Position numbers and translations under genes: made by a program. Below the pieces are notes generated by a model. The model made no database searches and was not told the DNA's origin. It saw only the letters and a list, made by a program, of their open reading frames with translations. From positions 19,662-83,661 of the forward strand of contig JAYKAV010000431.1 of NCBI GenBank assembly GCA_035582835.1: DNA of 64,000 bases, written 5' to 3'. Positions 35,290 through 47,600 of this stretch are shown one piece after another (the stretch's first letter is position 1; each line of letters starts with the position of its first letter). This DNA comes from Phoebastria nigripes. Its lineage: Eukaryota > Chordata > Aves > Procellariiformes > Diomedeidae.

Positions 35290-38200
35290 ATTTACTGTTG
35301 TGAGTGTCCATGTTATTAAAAAGAGCATCTTACCTTCTATTCAGAGACCGTTTGTTTGACTTTTGTCTGGTTTTCTTTGGAAATCATTCTTTCTGGCTCC
35401 AGATGTCTCTGCACAAACATTCATAAACTCATTTTTACACATTCAAAGCCTTATACAATGGACTTTCAAAGCAGTGTTTCTCCTTACTGCAACCGTGATA
35501 CTAGAAAGTAGCTAGGATGAGTTGCACAATTTATGTCATTTAGCTTTGCCTTTTTTGCTGCAAAGTCTGTCCTGACATTTNTCCTTTTTTGTTAAATCAC
35601 AGTGACTAAATGAGGCATAGGAAATGTTCAGAAGGAATTTGGGTGGTGTCCAATTTGAGAGCCATTTGACAAACATGTTGAGATAATTGCCCACCTCAAC
35701 ATACATGATATTTTTGCATGTTCATATTTTGCACTTGCTGAAAGTTGTCTTTGGGAATCAAAGGGAGGGTAATCTTAAGTCTAAGGGTATTTTAACTTGA
35801 GAAGAGTTAGGATTGGGTGTCAGGAAGTCATCTTTCAGAGTTCAAATTTAGTAAAGCTTACTTAAACCCTTTATGGGAGGATAGGTANGGGCCAAAAGCT
35901 GGGTTCCAGGAACAAGTGAACTAGGTGTAGCCCAGTGAGTGACTTGGTTTATGACCAATAATTGTATAACAGTAAGTCAATCTCTGACTGAAAATGATCT
36001 GTGTAAATGAAGTGAATGGAAAGTCAAGCTACTGCTCTATTGCACTTTGGACTGCTGGGACAGGAAGCCAGTAAAATCTTAACAAGTGCCCGGAGCCAGC
36101 GCTGTGCCCTCACTTCCACCACACAGCACAGGGTACCCGTGACTTGCCACAGGGACACCTCACTGTTACATGAGCAGCCCAAGCTCAGATCGGCTATAAA
36201 CTCCTTTTGTCCTTGTAGCCTGCAGAATGGCTTTAGGAGGGCACTTGCAGCCACCTAGTTTTCCACTGCCAGTCACGTGTGTCAGTACGAGACCATACTG
36301 AACATATAATGAGATGAGCTAGAGAGAGGTTGTACAAGTAGCCCGCAGTGGTACCTTCTCTTTTTCTCCTGATGTTCNTCAAGGCTCGCCAGAGCCAAGA
36401 GTTCTCATCACGTAGATGAAACAGTAGAAGTTCAAGCTCAAGCACAGCCTTGGATTTAGAATGTGGATATACACTTAATGACTTCTTTTTACATCTCTTG
36501 TATGCGTGAAAACAACCAGATTATTCTAAAGTCAAGTGAATTGCACTAGCAGAATGAGAGAAGCTTGTAAATTGGACCTCTAGGGGAATTAAAAGGAAGG
36601 CAATACCCTTCCCCTGCAACACTTNACATGCACATGAAGTTAACGTGTCTAATTAAATGTGTGCCTACTTGGATACAGACTCACAGAAGGAATTCTGCAA
36701 CGTCTTTTGTCGAAGTTATACTGATCTCCTCTTTCTAGTAAAGAGTAGCAACAATACAAGTGTAAGGTGCAATATGGTTACCCTGAGGATATGATAGTGC
36801 AATACTTGAACAATAGACAGAAATATTAAGGAGATGAATGAAATAAAAGGGTATGTTTTTCTCTGAAAGTTAGCAAACTGCACTGCAATTTCAAGGCTCT
36901 GAAACAAGGGAAACGGAGGAACAAAATATTTTGAACCATTTTGGATGATGGGTGGGTGGAATTGAGCTAGGAAAAACACCTGTGACAATGTTAAGTCATT
37001 AGTCACTTAGGAACCATGACTGCTGCATTCCAAAGGGATTACAAAAGCAGCTGCTGATGCTTTGCTGTGGTGAAGGTGCAGACTGGCAGGTGCCAGTTTG
37101 GGATGTAGGCCAGTCTGAGAGAGAGGTTCTGGTGGCTTGGTGAACACTGCTGTGGGTGTGTCATACAGAGGTAAAGGAGGTGGTTGCAGCCGAGACAGAA
37201 AAAGTGTTCTGAGATTTAATTACTTATATGAGTAGCAAGGAAGAAGAAAGGAAATAGTCATACTCCAGCGGGAGCAATGTGTAACGTCTGAAGCAATCGC
37301 TGTAAGTACTGAACACCTGAACTTAAGAACTGGTCGATGCGGTTTGTCACTAGGGCTGTGTGTGAAGATCAGGTAACATCACAGGCTTGTGGCTCTTATG
37401 GTTTCCAAGGAATATGAATTAAGGAAAAGAGAAAAAGACCAACTAAAGTAGCTCTGAACAGCAATCAAATCCATTTGAGGCGATTCCCGGAACAAGTTTT
37501 GACAGCCTGAACATCCCAGAAACTTCCAAGAGGAGGAAGGACCTCTGAATTACAATGTAAGTGGAGATACACCATACCAGATATACTGCTGCCAAGTGTG
37601 AAAAGTTTTAGTGTTTTCTTTCAGGATAGGGCTAGCATGAATGTCATATAAGTAAGTACTCTCTTAGTTTTTGTGGTATCAAAACAAAGTTTCTCAAAAA
37701 GGTGCAGGAAGCCAATTTTTTGGTAAAATCAACCTTAGAAACAACTGCTGGAGCTTAATTTCTGCTTCTTTTCCTTTTTTTTTTTTTCTTTGTAACTTAA
37801 AATTCAGACTAATTTATTTTTTAAGTCTTTACTGAGTGCTAAAACATGATTGGTGGAGCTGCAGAATCTTAAACAGCTAAATATTCCTCCCCACAACAAT
37901 GTCACTTTGTTACCTGTACACTTTTAAGNGAGGGTACAAAAATAAAAAGAAATATATTCACAGTTGTGAAGATAGACAGGCTTAGAGTTTGCACTGATAA
38001 AAACTACTCATGGTTAATAGTTTGGGGGTTCTTTTTGAAATAAAACTTTTGCTGAAATAGTAGTATGGAGCTGGCTAACATAACAGGTAAACAGACATTT
38101 GTTTCTGGTGGGAGTTTATCATTTCACATAAGTCATGGGGCNTTGGAGATAATTTGAGACTCAAAAAAACCCTCTAAAACCAGCTCACAGCTGTTGAACA

Positions 38201-38560
38201 AACCAGAATTGACATTAACCAATCTGGAAGTTAAGTAATCAGGAAATGCTCCTTTTTCCCTCATATGGCTTTTACATCCCACCACACTCCCCCTCTCCTC
38301 ATCCTTGAAGATAACTTTTTCATGGTACACCTATTATCCTTTGTAGGAAGTTCTTCTTGTCTTGGGATTCAGGAGAACGCATTTCCTCTGAGTAAATAAT
38401 TGTGGTATCTCCTCCCATAATTACACCCACGTTGAGTAGGAACATTGGCATTAGACATACATATATTATAGGAACTAGTTAATTCGTTTGACAAGTCTAC
38501 AGGTATTAATAACAACTGCTAAGTACCTCTCCCTTCTCTCAAATTTCAGCTGACAGCACG
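35290..38560. other. Intergenic spacer between TGM3 and the middle transglutaminase
   Basis: About 3.3 kb. No exon, RNA gene or well-preserved repeat is recognised. One ATG…G|GTAAAC arrangement at 38065-38086 could in principle be an alternative first exon for the next gene, but the 38658 start fits the family better. Confidence 0.5.
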
Positions 38561-38657
38561 AAAAGATTGCTGGGTTTTTTCTTTTTATGATTAATGTGAC
38601 TTGGACATTCTTGAAGAACAAAGTAGAAGTTGTATGCAATTCTCATAAGCTGAGGGA

Positions 38658-38664
38658 ATGGCAG
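38658..38664 (+). CDS. TGM6-like paralogue, coding exon 1 (inferred)
   Basis: ATG GCA G before the donor GTGAGT; AT from exon 2 completes Asp, giving Met-Ala-Asp. Length, phase and the Met-Ala start match the first exons of both neighbours. No strong TATA box lies upstream, only TTTTTATGA near 38582. A short upstream ATG frame occurs at about 38632. Confidence 0.55.
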
Positions 38665-41600
38665 GTGAGTTCCGTGTGTCATTTGCTTCCCTTCAGCAGG
38701 TACTTTATTCAGGACTGTCTCCTTAAGATACATGCCCTGTAGGTATCTGCTCAGATTTCTTATTTGAAGGAAATTTTATATTGTAATTTGTTCTTGCATT
38801 TTCATTCAAAGTTTTCATTTTCAAACATTTTCAAAGTTTTATTGTTGTTATTATTAAGACCTGTTTGAGAACAATTTTTGAGCTAAGCAGCGGATATTTG
38901 GGGGGAAAAAAAAGAAAAGAAATTCCCATTACTTCAAAAGGCACCATGCAGAACTCCATCTAAACCCTTTATTTTTTAAATGCTACTTCAGAGATGTGTT
39001 ATGCTTTGTATTAACAAAATTAGTGTAATCCATCCTAATGGAGCTGTGAGCATGGAGCCTATAGATGGGAATTCAAAGATGCATTAAAATGCTACCAAAG
39101 GAAAACAGTAATGACAATATCTCTGCTTTTTAAAGTTTAAAATGAAGATGATTATTGAACTGGGCAATTGCAAAGCAGGGTTCTCTCTTGTTTAATGATG
39201 AAACAAACATTTTCAAATCAGTTTTTAAAATGTTGCTTCACAGGGAAAGCAGCAGCCTACTGCAGTTCACTGCTGTCCCAGACAGTCATGCTAAAGATTC
39301 TCTTTTTCAGCCCATCAATGCTTACTCACATTACTTCTTTGTGGTCTTAGACTACAAAGAAAAAAATTATTCTTCCTTGAATTTAATTATGGCACTTTTT
39401 TTGCATAAGTTGGATTTTACTTTTACTTCTTCTTCAAAGATTGTATGTAAATTGTGGTTTAATATGCAGCTATATTGTTTCAGTCCTTAGTATTTCATTG
39501 CTATGCTATATGGTATGAGATAGACTTGGAAGCTTGTTGGAAGATCCTTACCATAATAGTGCATGGTGCCATAGGCCTTAATCCATCCTTTCCATCCCAC
39601 TCTTTTTATTGTTGTAATTGTTTTCTTTTGAATTACCTTTAAAATGGTGGTCATGTCCCCCCNTCCTGTCCCCCCCCAACCTCATTGCATTTATGATACT
39701 AGCATTAATAAAAGTGATTTGGAAGAATCTTCACCAAGGTACTTGCCCTGAGCATTTGCCAAAACTTGCAACACAATGTTCCAGGTGTACTCTGTGGAGT
39801 CTCATAGGGCAGATATAAACACAGAGGATGGTGCCTCTCAGAGCTCCCAAAGACAGTATAACTGCTCAAGTTTGAGCGTGGCAATAAAACATGAACTATA
39901 GAAGGGAAAACAATCTTGCAAGGAAGATCATATACATACTCGCTTGCCAGAAGGGTAGTTTAGCATTTAAGGTGGCAAGAGCCACTTTATGGGTTTTAAA
40001 TCACAGACCATAATAACAGCATGTGTGCAGGAGGACACTTGGTATCAGAGAACTCCAAGCCATCAGAAGTAGGTCATCAGAATTCCTCTAGGACATGAAG
40101 GTAGTGCCTACTAGAACAGGAATCCCAGTGGTCCAGTTGTCACTTTGGACAGAGCTAAATTCAGTCAGATTGATTTCTTTGTCAAAAGCTCCAACTTATG
40201 CCCTCAAATACCTCTTGTTCATTCATGTAAGACAGATGATCTCTCACTATGCATCTTTCCCTACTCTAGGCCAAAGGGCATCAGCATGTAAGCAGGAAAA
40301 GTAAGATGTCCTAACAGCCATTTCTGGGATCCTAAAAATATATATGTTGAAAATGTAGAGGGGCTACAGGCCACTTCATTTGGTGCTGACAACGAAGACA
40401 CTGATTTGCCCCTGTAAATTTTTTTCTAAGTCCAGTGATAAAACAGCATCCAGCACTGTATAGGAAGTATATAAGTCCTCAGTGTATGACAGTCCTGTAA
40501 CAAAACCCAAGCAAAAACTTCTATTATTGACCACTAATCAATTTAATGGAGCGTCTGCTTTTTAGTTGTCCTTCCTCCGGTAGAAGATAACTGCTCTTAG
40601 CAACCTCATCATGCCACTTACCAGCAAATGAATTCTTTCCATGCTGGCTGCTTCTTCACGTCTTTTCTTCTGTTTTACAGATCTGACACCAACACATATC
40701 AGCTGGCAGCCATCAGTAAACGCAGGCACACACCATACTGACAGATATGCCAACACTGAGTTGACTGTGAGGCGAGGACAAGCCTTCACTATTACCCTGT
40801 ACTTCAACAGACCAAAGCAGACTGGGGAGAGCCTAGCATTTGTCACTGAAATAGGTAACACTCCCTTAGCTTAATCCATTTTCTCATAGAACTGTAATCT
40901 TTATCCTTTGTAGTTCCCCCCTTACTCTACTTAGAGATGCAATTTTTCTTCATGTATTTTTAATGCTTTCCCCCTGCTAATCTGCTCATTTCAAGTGTGA
41001 GGTTAATATTGAAACCACACTCTGGAATGGAAACCAATTACCCCTTCTTTCTGGCAGGACCATCCCCCTCAGAATCTCATCGTACAAAGGCTGTATTTAA
41101 CCTCACTGAGGTGGGGGCAAGTGGNTGGAGTGCTGTCCAAGGACCCAGCGAGTCTGGCTATATGAACTTTACAATATCCAGTCCAGCCAATGCTGTCATT
41201 GGACGATACAATCTCATCCTCCAGGTAACCTCAGGGAACAAGATCTTCTCCAGATTCCTGGGGCAGTTTGTGTTACTCTTCAACCCTTGGTGCCCAGGTA
41301 GGTACCAATGCCTTTGCTCTTGAACGTTACTGACCTATTTGCTTTCATATCTGCACAGTGAGCTTGCTCCCTCAAGCTGTCTCTCTTTGGATCGCCAGCA
41401 GCAGCAATCTCAGCTACCTGTTCAGAGATTTGGTTTTACTACATTAAAAAGCTGCTGCCAAACCGGGCCTCCCCCTCCTTCTATCCTAATGAAATGTGCT
41501 ATATGGGGTGATATCATAGACTCTTTCTTCAGGACTGAGCAGATCACTTTTTCTGTAGACGAGGGCTGACAGACTTTTGTAAGTGCATGTACTTCTCAGA

Positions 41601-44600
41601 ACTTGAAGCAAGCATAGAGTCACGTCCTTGACTTGCACCTAAATCAAAGCAAGACTGCCCTTGTAGATGTTAACTGCAAAGACAATAGCTCAATTAACTT
41701 TATAAAAACTGATAGAGGGCGAGTGTGAAGAAGATTGGCATTTCCCATGTCTTTCATCATGGGTTGAAAAGGGACATCTCTTGCTGCTCCATTTTTTATT
41801 TCTGCAGCCTAAGCATGTTGCAGAAATGCAAATTCCTAAACTCAGATTTTGCAAATATGCGATAGTCTAGAAACCTAGATTAGCCTTAAAATATACCACT
41901 CTANAGTTAAGGGAGCTCTTAGCCAGCCAAGTGACGAAACAGCTTATAAAAGAAGAGAAAAGTAACCACAATCATCCACTATTTTCTTCTGTGACCATAT
42001 GTTAGTCAAGGGCCACTAACAAATATGTCAAGAGCCAAGATGAAAAAAGCTGCTAATTAGCTCAGCATGTCTTGGAAGACAGAAAGAATTATAGAATTAG
42101 GTTCAGGAAACTCAGACTGTCCCTGCATAACAGTCCTGAGGGAAAAACCTTCCCAGAACCCCCTGAAAGATCACTTGTGGTGTAACTTCTAATCGATGGA
42201 AACCACACTGCAGGGACTGAAATATTTGACAGCTCCTGAACTGGAACACCAGAGTAGCAGTGGTACTCATGAGACCAGACAAATTGTTCTCAGATGAAAA
42301 TTGAGAAAAATTAAACTGCGCCATTCCAGTTTAATGATTTTGCAGAAGAGCCCTCCAGATTTATCAGATGATACAATGACCACTGCCAAACAAAAGGGAG
42401 TATCCTTAAAGTAGGATGCTGCTGAATAAGCTTCTGCAGAGTGGAGTAGCTCCCTGAACCTGACAAACAGGAACAGATTCAGTTTGAGGGTATGTTACCG
42501 CTATAGTAAGTGCCATAGCAGAAGGGAAATAGAAAATTTATTTTCTCAGCAAAGGATAAATGGCAGATCTGGTCTGTAGATATGGTTCCACATGGCAGCT
42601 TATTCATTAACCTGGGAAATTAATTCATAAACTGTAATATCAGTAAAGAACTACTTACAAGGAACTAGTCAGGACTAGAAATGAAAGGAAAAGCACTGGG
42701 TTGGAGAAAAGCTACTAGTGGATCCTTAAGTGTCATCTGAAGAAAAACTCTGATCAAATGTTTCATTACCGACTTTGATGTGCTGACATTAAGCAGCATT
42801 GTCCATACACAGATGGGCTGGGATACCACATAGAAATAACTGGCTGACCTTAGAGACTGGAGTAGTTGACAAAGGATAAGATATAATAATACAAAATAAA
42901 AGACCATACGTTTAGGGAGAAATAACAATAATTTCAATGGCAGACTTACCAGCTGGAAATCATGAAGAATGTGAAAGTACTTGTTAATCAAAGAATGAGA
43001 ACCAAAGTGAAATGGCCCTGAAAAAGGCAAATGCAATCTTAAACTGTGTAAGAGGAAACAGTTACTCAGATTTAAATATTAATGCCATTGTATGAGGTGA
43101 CGAGATCTCATTTGGAATTTTCTTTCAGTTTATCTTTCCTGAACAGGAATTATGAATTAGAACATGTTCAGTGAAGGGTTACTAGGATAACTGAACACAT
43201 GAAAAGACTTTTGGACAAGAGAAAATTTCCAGTTTAGCAAGCCGAAATCAATTAGTTTCACAGGTCGTATACAGAATACAGAATTTGGACACAGAAAATA
43301 TTGATCTTGCCATAATGGTAACAAAACAATAAGCTTATTAATTCACTAACATATGTGTTTCAAACCTGTGGATAAAACAAAAGTGATGTTTTAACATTAA
43401 TAAAGTCTCTTAAGGACATTTAAAAAGAAATCTAAGATACTTGCAAGCCAGCCTCTGATAATGATGCATTATGTCCTAATGCTGTTGAAGGAATGTACAG
43501 TTAACTACTAGAATAAAGAGTGCTAATCATGAATTAAATGAATGATCATACACTGCTTATCTATAGCTCACAAGTGAACAAGTCAATTGTAAAGCTTTAG
43601 GGGATAAAAGGACATGTATGTTTGAGAATTTTGTAGAATGTATCTTTTTACCTAGATGTCTGATACCTGCCACTTGTTTCTGTGGCAAAGATTATATTAA
43701 GAAATTACTAGAAGTATATCTGTTAGAAAGCGTACTTACATATTGATTAAAAACTATCAATAGAAATTTACATCCTGCTTGTTTCTCACTATGCCAGGAT
43801 AAACTTTAACTTCAGAATGAGAGGACAGAATACATAATAATTTTGTATTTTTGTATTAAAAGGAATTAATTTAATAAAGGATTAGGTCTATAGTGGTCTG
43901 TCTTTCTGTAACTGTCAAAAAAGAGGACTACCGTGGCTGATTGAGGTTTTTTTTTNTCCTTGTGTGCTGAGAGTAACAGAAGAACGGGTTGTTACTATGT
44001 AGTCATACTTGAAAGGTAGAGATTTGTTCTGGTGTGGTGTGGCTTCTTTTTCCTCCTTTTAAACTAATGTTAATTTTGCTCTGAGTTATTGGTAGGAATA
44101 GTGTTATTANAAAAAAAAAAAAAAGTCTAAGTATACTTAAAGAACTGGCTCTAGAATTATAATTGAGAGCATATAAACCTTAGAAAAAAGATGTTCTTCA
44201 AGTGATTACAGAAGGACATTTAGATTGCTCAGAATCATAAACTCATAGGGCTAGAGGGATCTTAAGAAGTTCTCTAGTCCCACACCAGGTTCAGTTTAGC
44301 ACTTAGGTCATTCCTGACAGATCTTGAATTCCTCCTTCGTGATCAGCCATTAGGGAAGCTCCAGTACCTTCCCTGGCAATTCACTCCAATAAAACACTAG
44401 CCTTTCCCTTAGAATTTTTTCCTATTAACTAACCAAATCTTTTTTGCTTTGATTTCAGCATGTAACTTCTCATCCTACATACAGGATAGACACCAAGAAC
44501 AGATTTGCTCCCCCCCTGCCCCACCCTCTTCATAATAATTTCTGGAATTGATTACCATGCTTGCCCCATTCCTTACCCCATTTTTTTTTTCTACCTTAAA

Positions 44601-47600
44601 TAATTCTGAGTTAATTCATAAGTTATATTTTCTTCATAAGTTATACTTTCAGGATTGCTGAGCATTCTCAGTGCTCCTCTCACTCTTTCCAACTGGTCCA
44701 CACCTTGAAGTGCAGCATCTGGAACTGCACACAGTTGTTGAGGCCCATGCTGGTCCAAAAGCTTGGGAATCAACAATGATGAGATTAAAAAAAAAAAAAA
44801 AAAAAAAAAGTGTGGACAGCCACCACAAAAATAGACTTATATCATGTGATATAATTTTTAAAATAAATTACACAATCTTTTTATTTGCAGGAAGGGAAGG
44901 CTGGGAAGTTCCCATAGGAAGGTAAAGAAGTTGACTCAATAAAATAGAAAAGCTGATTTTTATATGTATTTCCTGAAATCCTGAAGCTTTCAGAAAATAA
45001 TTTAAACATTATGAAACTAAACACAGAGCTGAGTAGATATTGCTACCTAAAGAGTGATCAAAACAACCTAAACACCTGTTGGAAGCCAATGCTTTCATAG
45101 CAGCTACATACTGTGCCATAGACTAGGGAAACCAATGAGTAACAATGAAATCAAAGTGAATGGTTGAGCAGGCTATCCTAATAATGTTCCTGATAGCACT
45201 TTGGATGAGGCAAGTAGAGATCTTCATTTAGGAATCTTAAAACAAGAACAAACATGACTGGAAAACAGAGAAAAATGTCATCTGTGTGATTTTTTTTTTT
45301 CGAATGTCTATTCTACTTCTAACTACCCTGAGAAGGCAGAAAAATCCAGTGAGCTAGCCTGGACTTTTCTTCATCTTCCTCACAAAAATACAATGTACAG
45401 ATAGGGGACATTTAGATAATACATAAAGGCTATACTAAAATTAGGGAAAAAAAGTTAAAGTAATATAACATAGATTTCCTGCCTCTGCCCCCCACGCCCC
45501 ACCCCGGCCATATACAGTATCAGGCATTTTCACTGAACTGTACATGTTCAGGGAGCTATAACAATGCATTTTCCAAACAGTAGTTTTCCCCTTGCTAAAT
45601 CAAGATAAAATGTTTTTGAAAGGTTGCTAGTATTCTCAGCTTTAAAGTGTAAAAGCATGTCCAACTTGGTTTTCAGGTGATGCTGTCTATATGGCTAATG
45701 AAAATGAGAGACAAGAATATGTTCTAAATGAAAATGGAATAATCTTTGTGGGCAATGCAAAGTACATTGAAGCAAGAGGATGGTACTATGGACAGGTAAG
45801 CCATAAGGAAATAATGTGGGCCCTTATTCTGTCTCCAGTAGCATTTTGTCTTATCATTATTTGCCTCTCTGATAGGTATACCTATTTATATGAAAACTGA
45901 ACAAACCTGGCTAGTCTTACCTCTGGTTTGCTCATTGTGTGCCTAATAGGACTTTGGTGTGAGAGATGGATTAGCACAACACTGCAGCTAGGACTGACTT
46001 TTACATGTGCCTGAAGCTTGTGGTACAAGTGTGGACCTCATCTGTGACCAAAGCATCCACTGTACAAGTGACAATATACTTGTGTGGCTCCAACACACCC
46101 ACTATTTTTGTAATGCAGTTACAATGGGCCACAACTGACGTTGACATAGAATCATAGAATGGTTTGGGTTGGAAGGGACCTTTAAAGATCATTTAGTCNG
46201 ACCTCCCTGCAATAAGCAGGGACATCTTCCACTAGATCAGGTTGCTCAAAGCGCCATCCAACCTGACCTTGAATGTTTCCAGGGATATANCTCAAGAGAA
46301 TCTAATAACTGCAGTCAGAATAAGCTTGGCAGTTTTAGTTTTATGCAGTCATCTCTTCTGATGGCAGAAGGCATCCTGCCAGATTTTTGCTTTATTTAGT
46401 TAGCCCTGTCTTTAGCCAATATTGCAGTGTGAACTGCACACTGCTGTCTTTGTGCCTCACTGTCCGTATCACCTTTGGGCTGCAATATCTTAGAAAGGAG
46501 GAACTGCAGTAGAATCTCCTCTAATTGTGTTTGTGAAACTATCTATTTTCTTAAAAATGTATCTTATCTGATCACAGTTTCAAGATGACCTTCTAAACAT
46601 CTGTCTCACCATGCTTGATCTGAGCCTGTACTATCGTCAGGACCCAGCCATTGATGTAGCCCGAAGAGGAGATCCTAAATATGTGGGCCGAGTAATCAGT
46701 TCTATGGTAAGAAATGGACAACTTAATCTGAATTCCACATGCTTAAGCAGAAAGCATTCGTTATACCACTGAGACTCAGCCACCTGCACCTTAAACAATA
46801 TAATTAACTAGATATGGTGCATTACACACAATTGATTTTGTGCATTCTGTCCATTGGCCTATTTTTAGATCAATGGAAATGATAATGATAATGGAGTTCT
46901 CCTGGGAAAGTGGCAAGGAAGTTTCCATTCACATGAGAATCCATCCAGATGGGATGGCAGTGTGGTAATCCTCCAGAAATGGCGTCAGGACAACTACAAG
47001 CCTGTTCAGTATGGCCAGTGCTGGGTTTTTGCAGGCGTGATGTGTACAGGTAAGCTTTAAGAATAGAAGACTGTGGTGAAATGGAGGCATTTGTGACCTC
47101 TGGTTTTATCAAAACTAGAAAGCAATTAATTCTACAAGAGAAACAGTGCTCTGAAGACTGCAAATGCTGAAGAATCACAAAATACTTAGACGCTTAACTT
47201 TGTTTCTCAGATACTTGTNATCATTGAACTAAAGCTGTGTGTGTTTTTCTGTTTGTGTTTGGTTTTGGTTTTCTTTTTTTAAATATATTTCAGTTCTGAG
47301 GTGCCTGGGGATTCCAACTCGTTTGGTTTCAAACTTTAACTCTGCCCATGATGTGGATAGAAACCTGAGTATTGATAAGTACTATGACAGCTCTGGAAAG
47401 AGTCTTAATATCGGCAAGGATTCCACATGGTAAATACAATTTTTTGCATCTCACCAATAATTAGAGAGAGGATTTATAAGACTTAAAAACATGAACAATA
47501 GTAGTACAAAAGCAACTGAGTGGACAAAATTTAATACAAATATCTAAATTAATACACTAGACATCCATTTGGAAAGAAAACATTCTTCATGGTTTTGAGA

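Noticed and set aside
38065..38086. Alternative first exon for the middle transglutaminase.
   Set aside because: It splices in frame but lacks the Met-Ala 7-nt form shared by both neighbours; kept only as an alternative.
42665..43036. 123-codon minus-strand open frame in intron 3 of the middle gene.
   Set aside because: No family motif and no conserved start context; hydrophobic Leu/Phe-rich reading is common in AT-rich antisense DNA.
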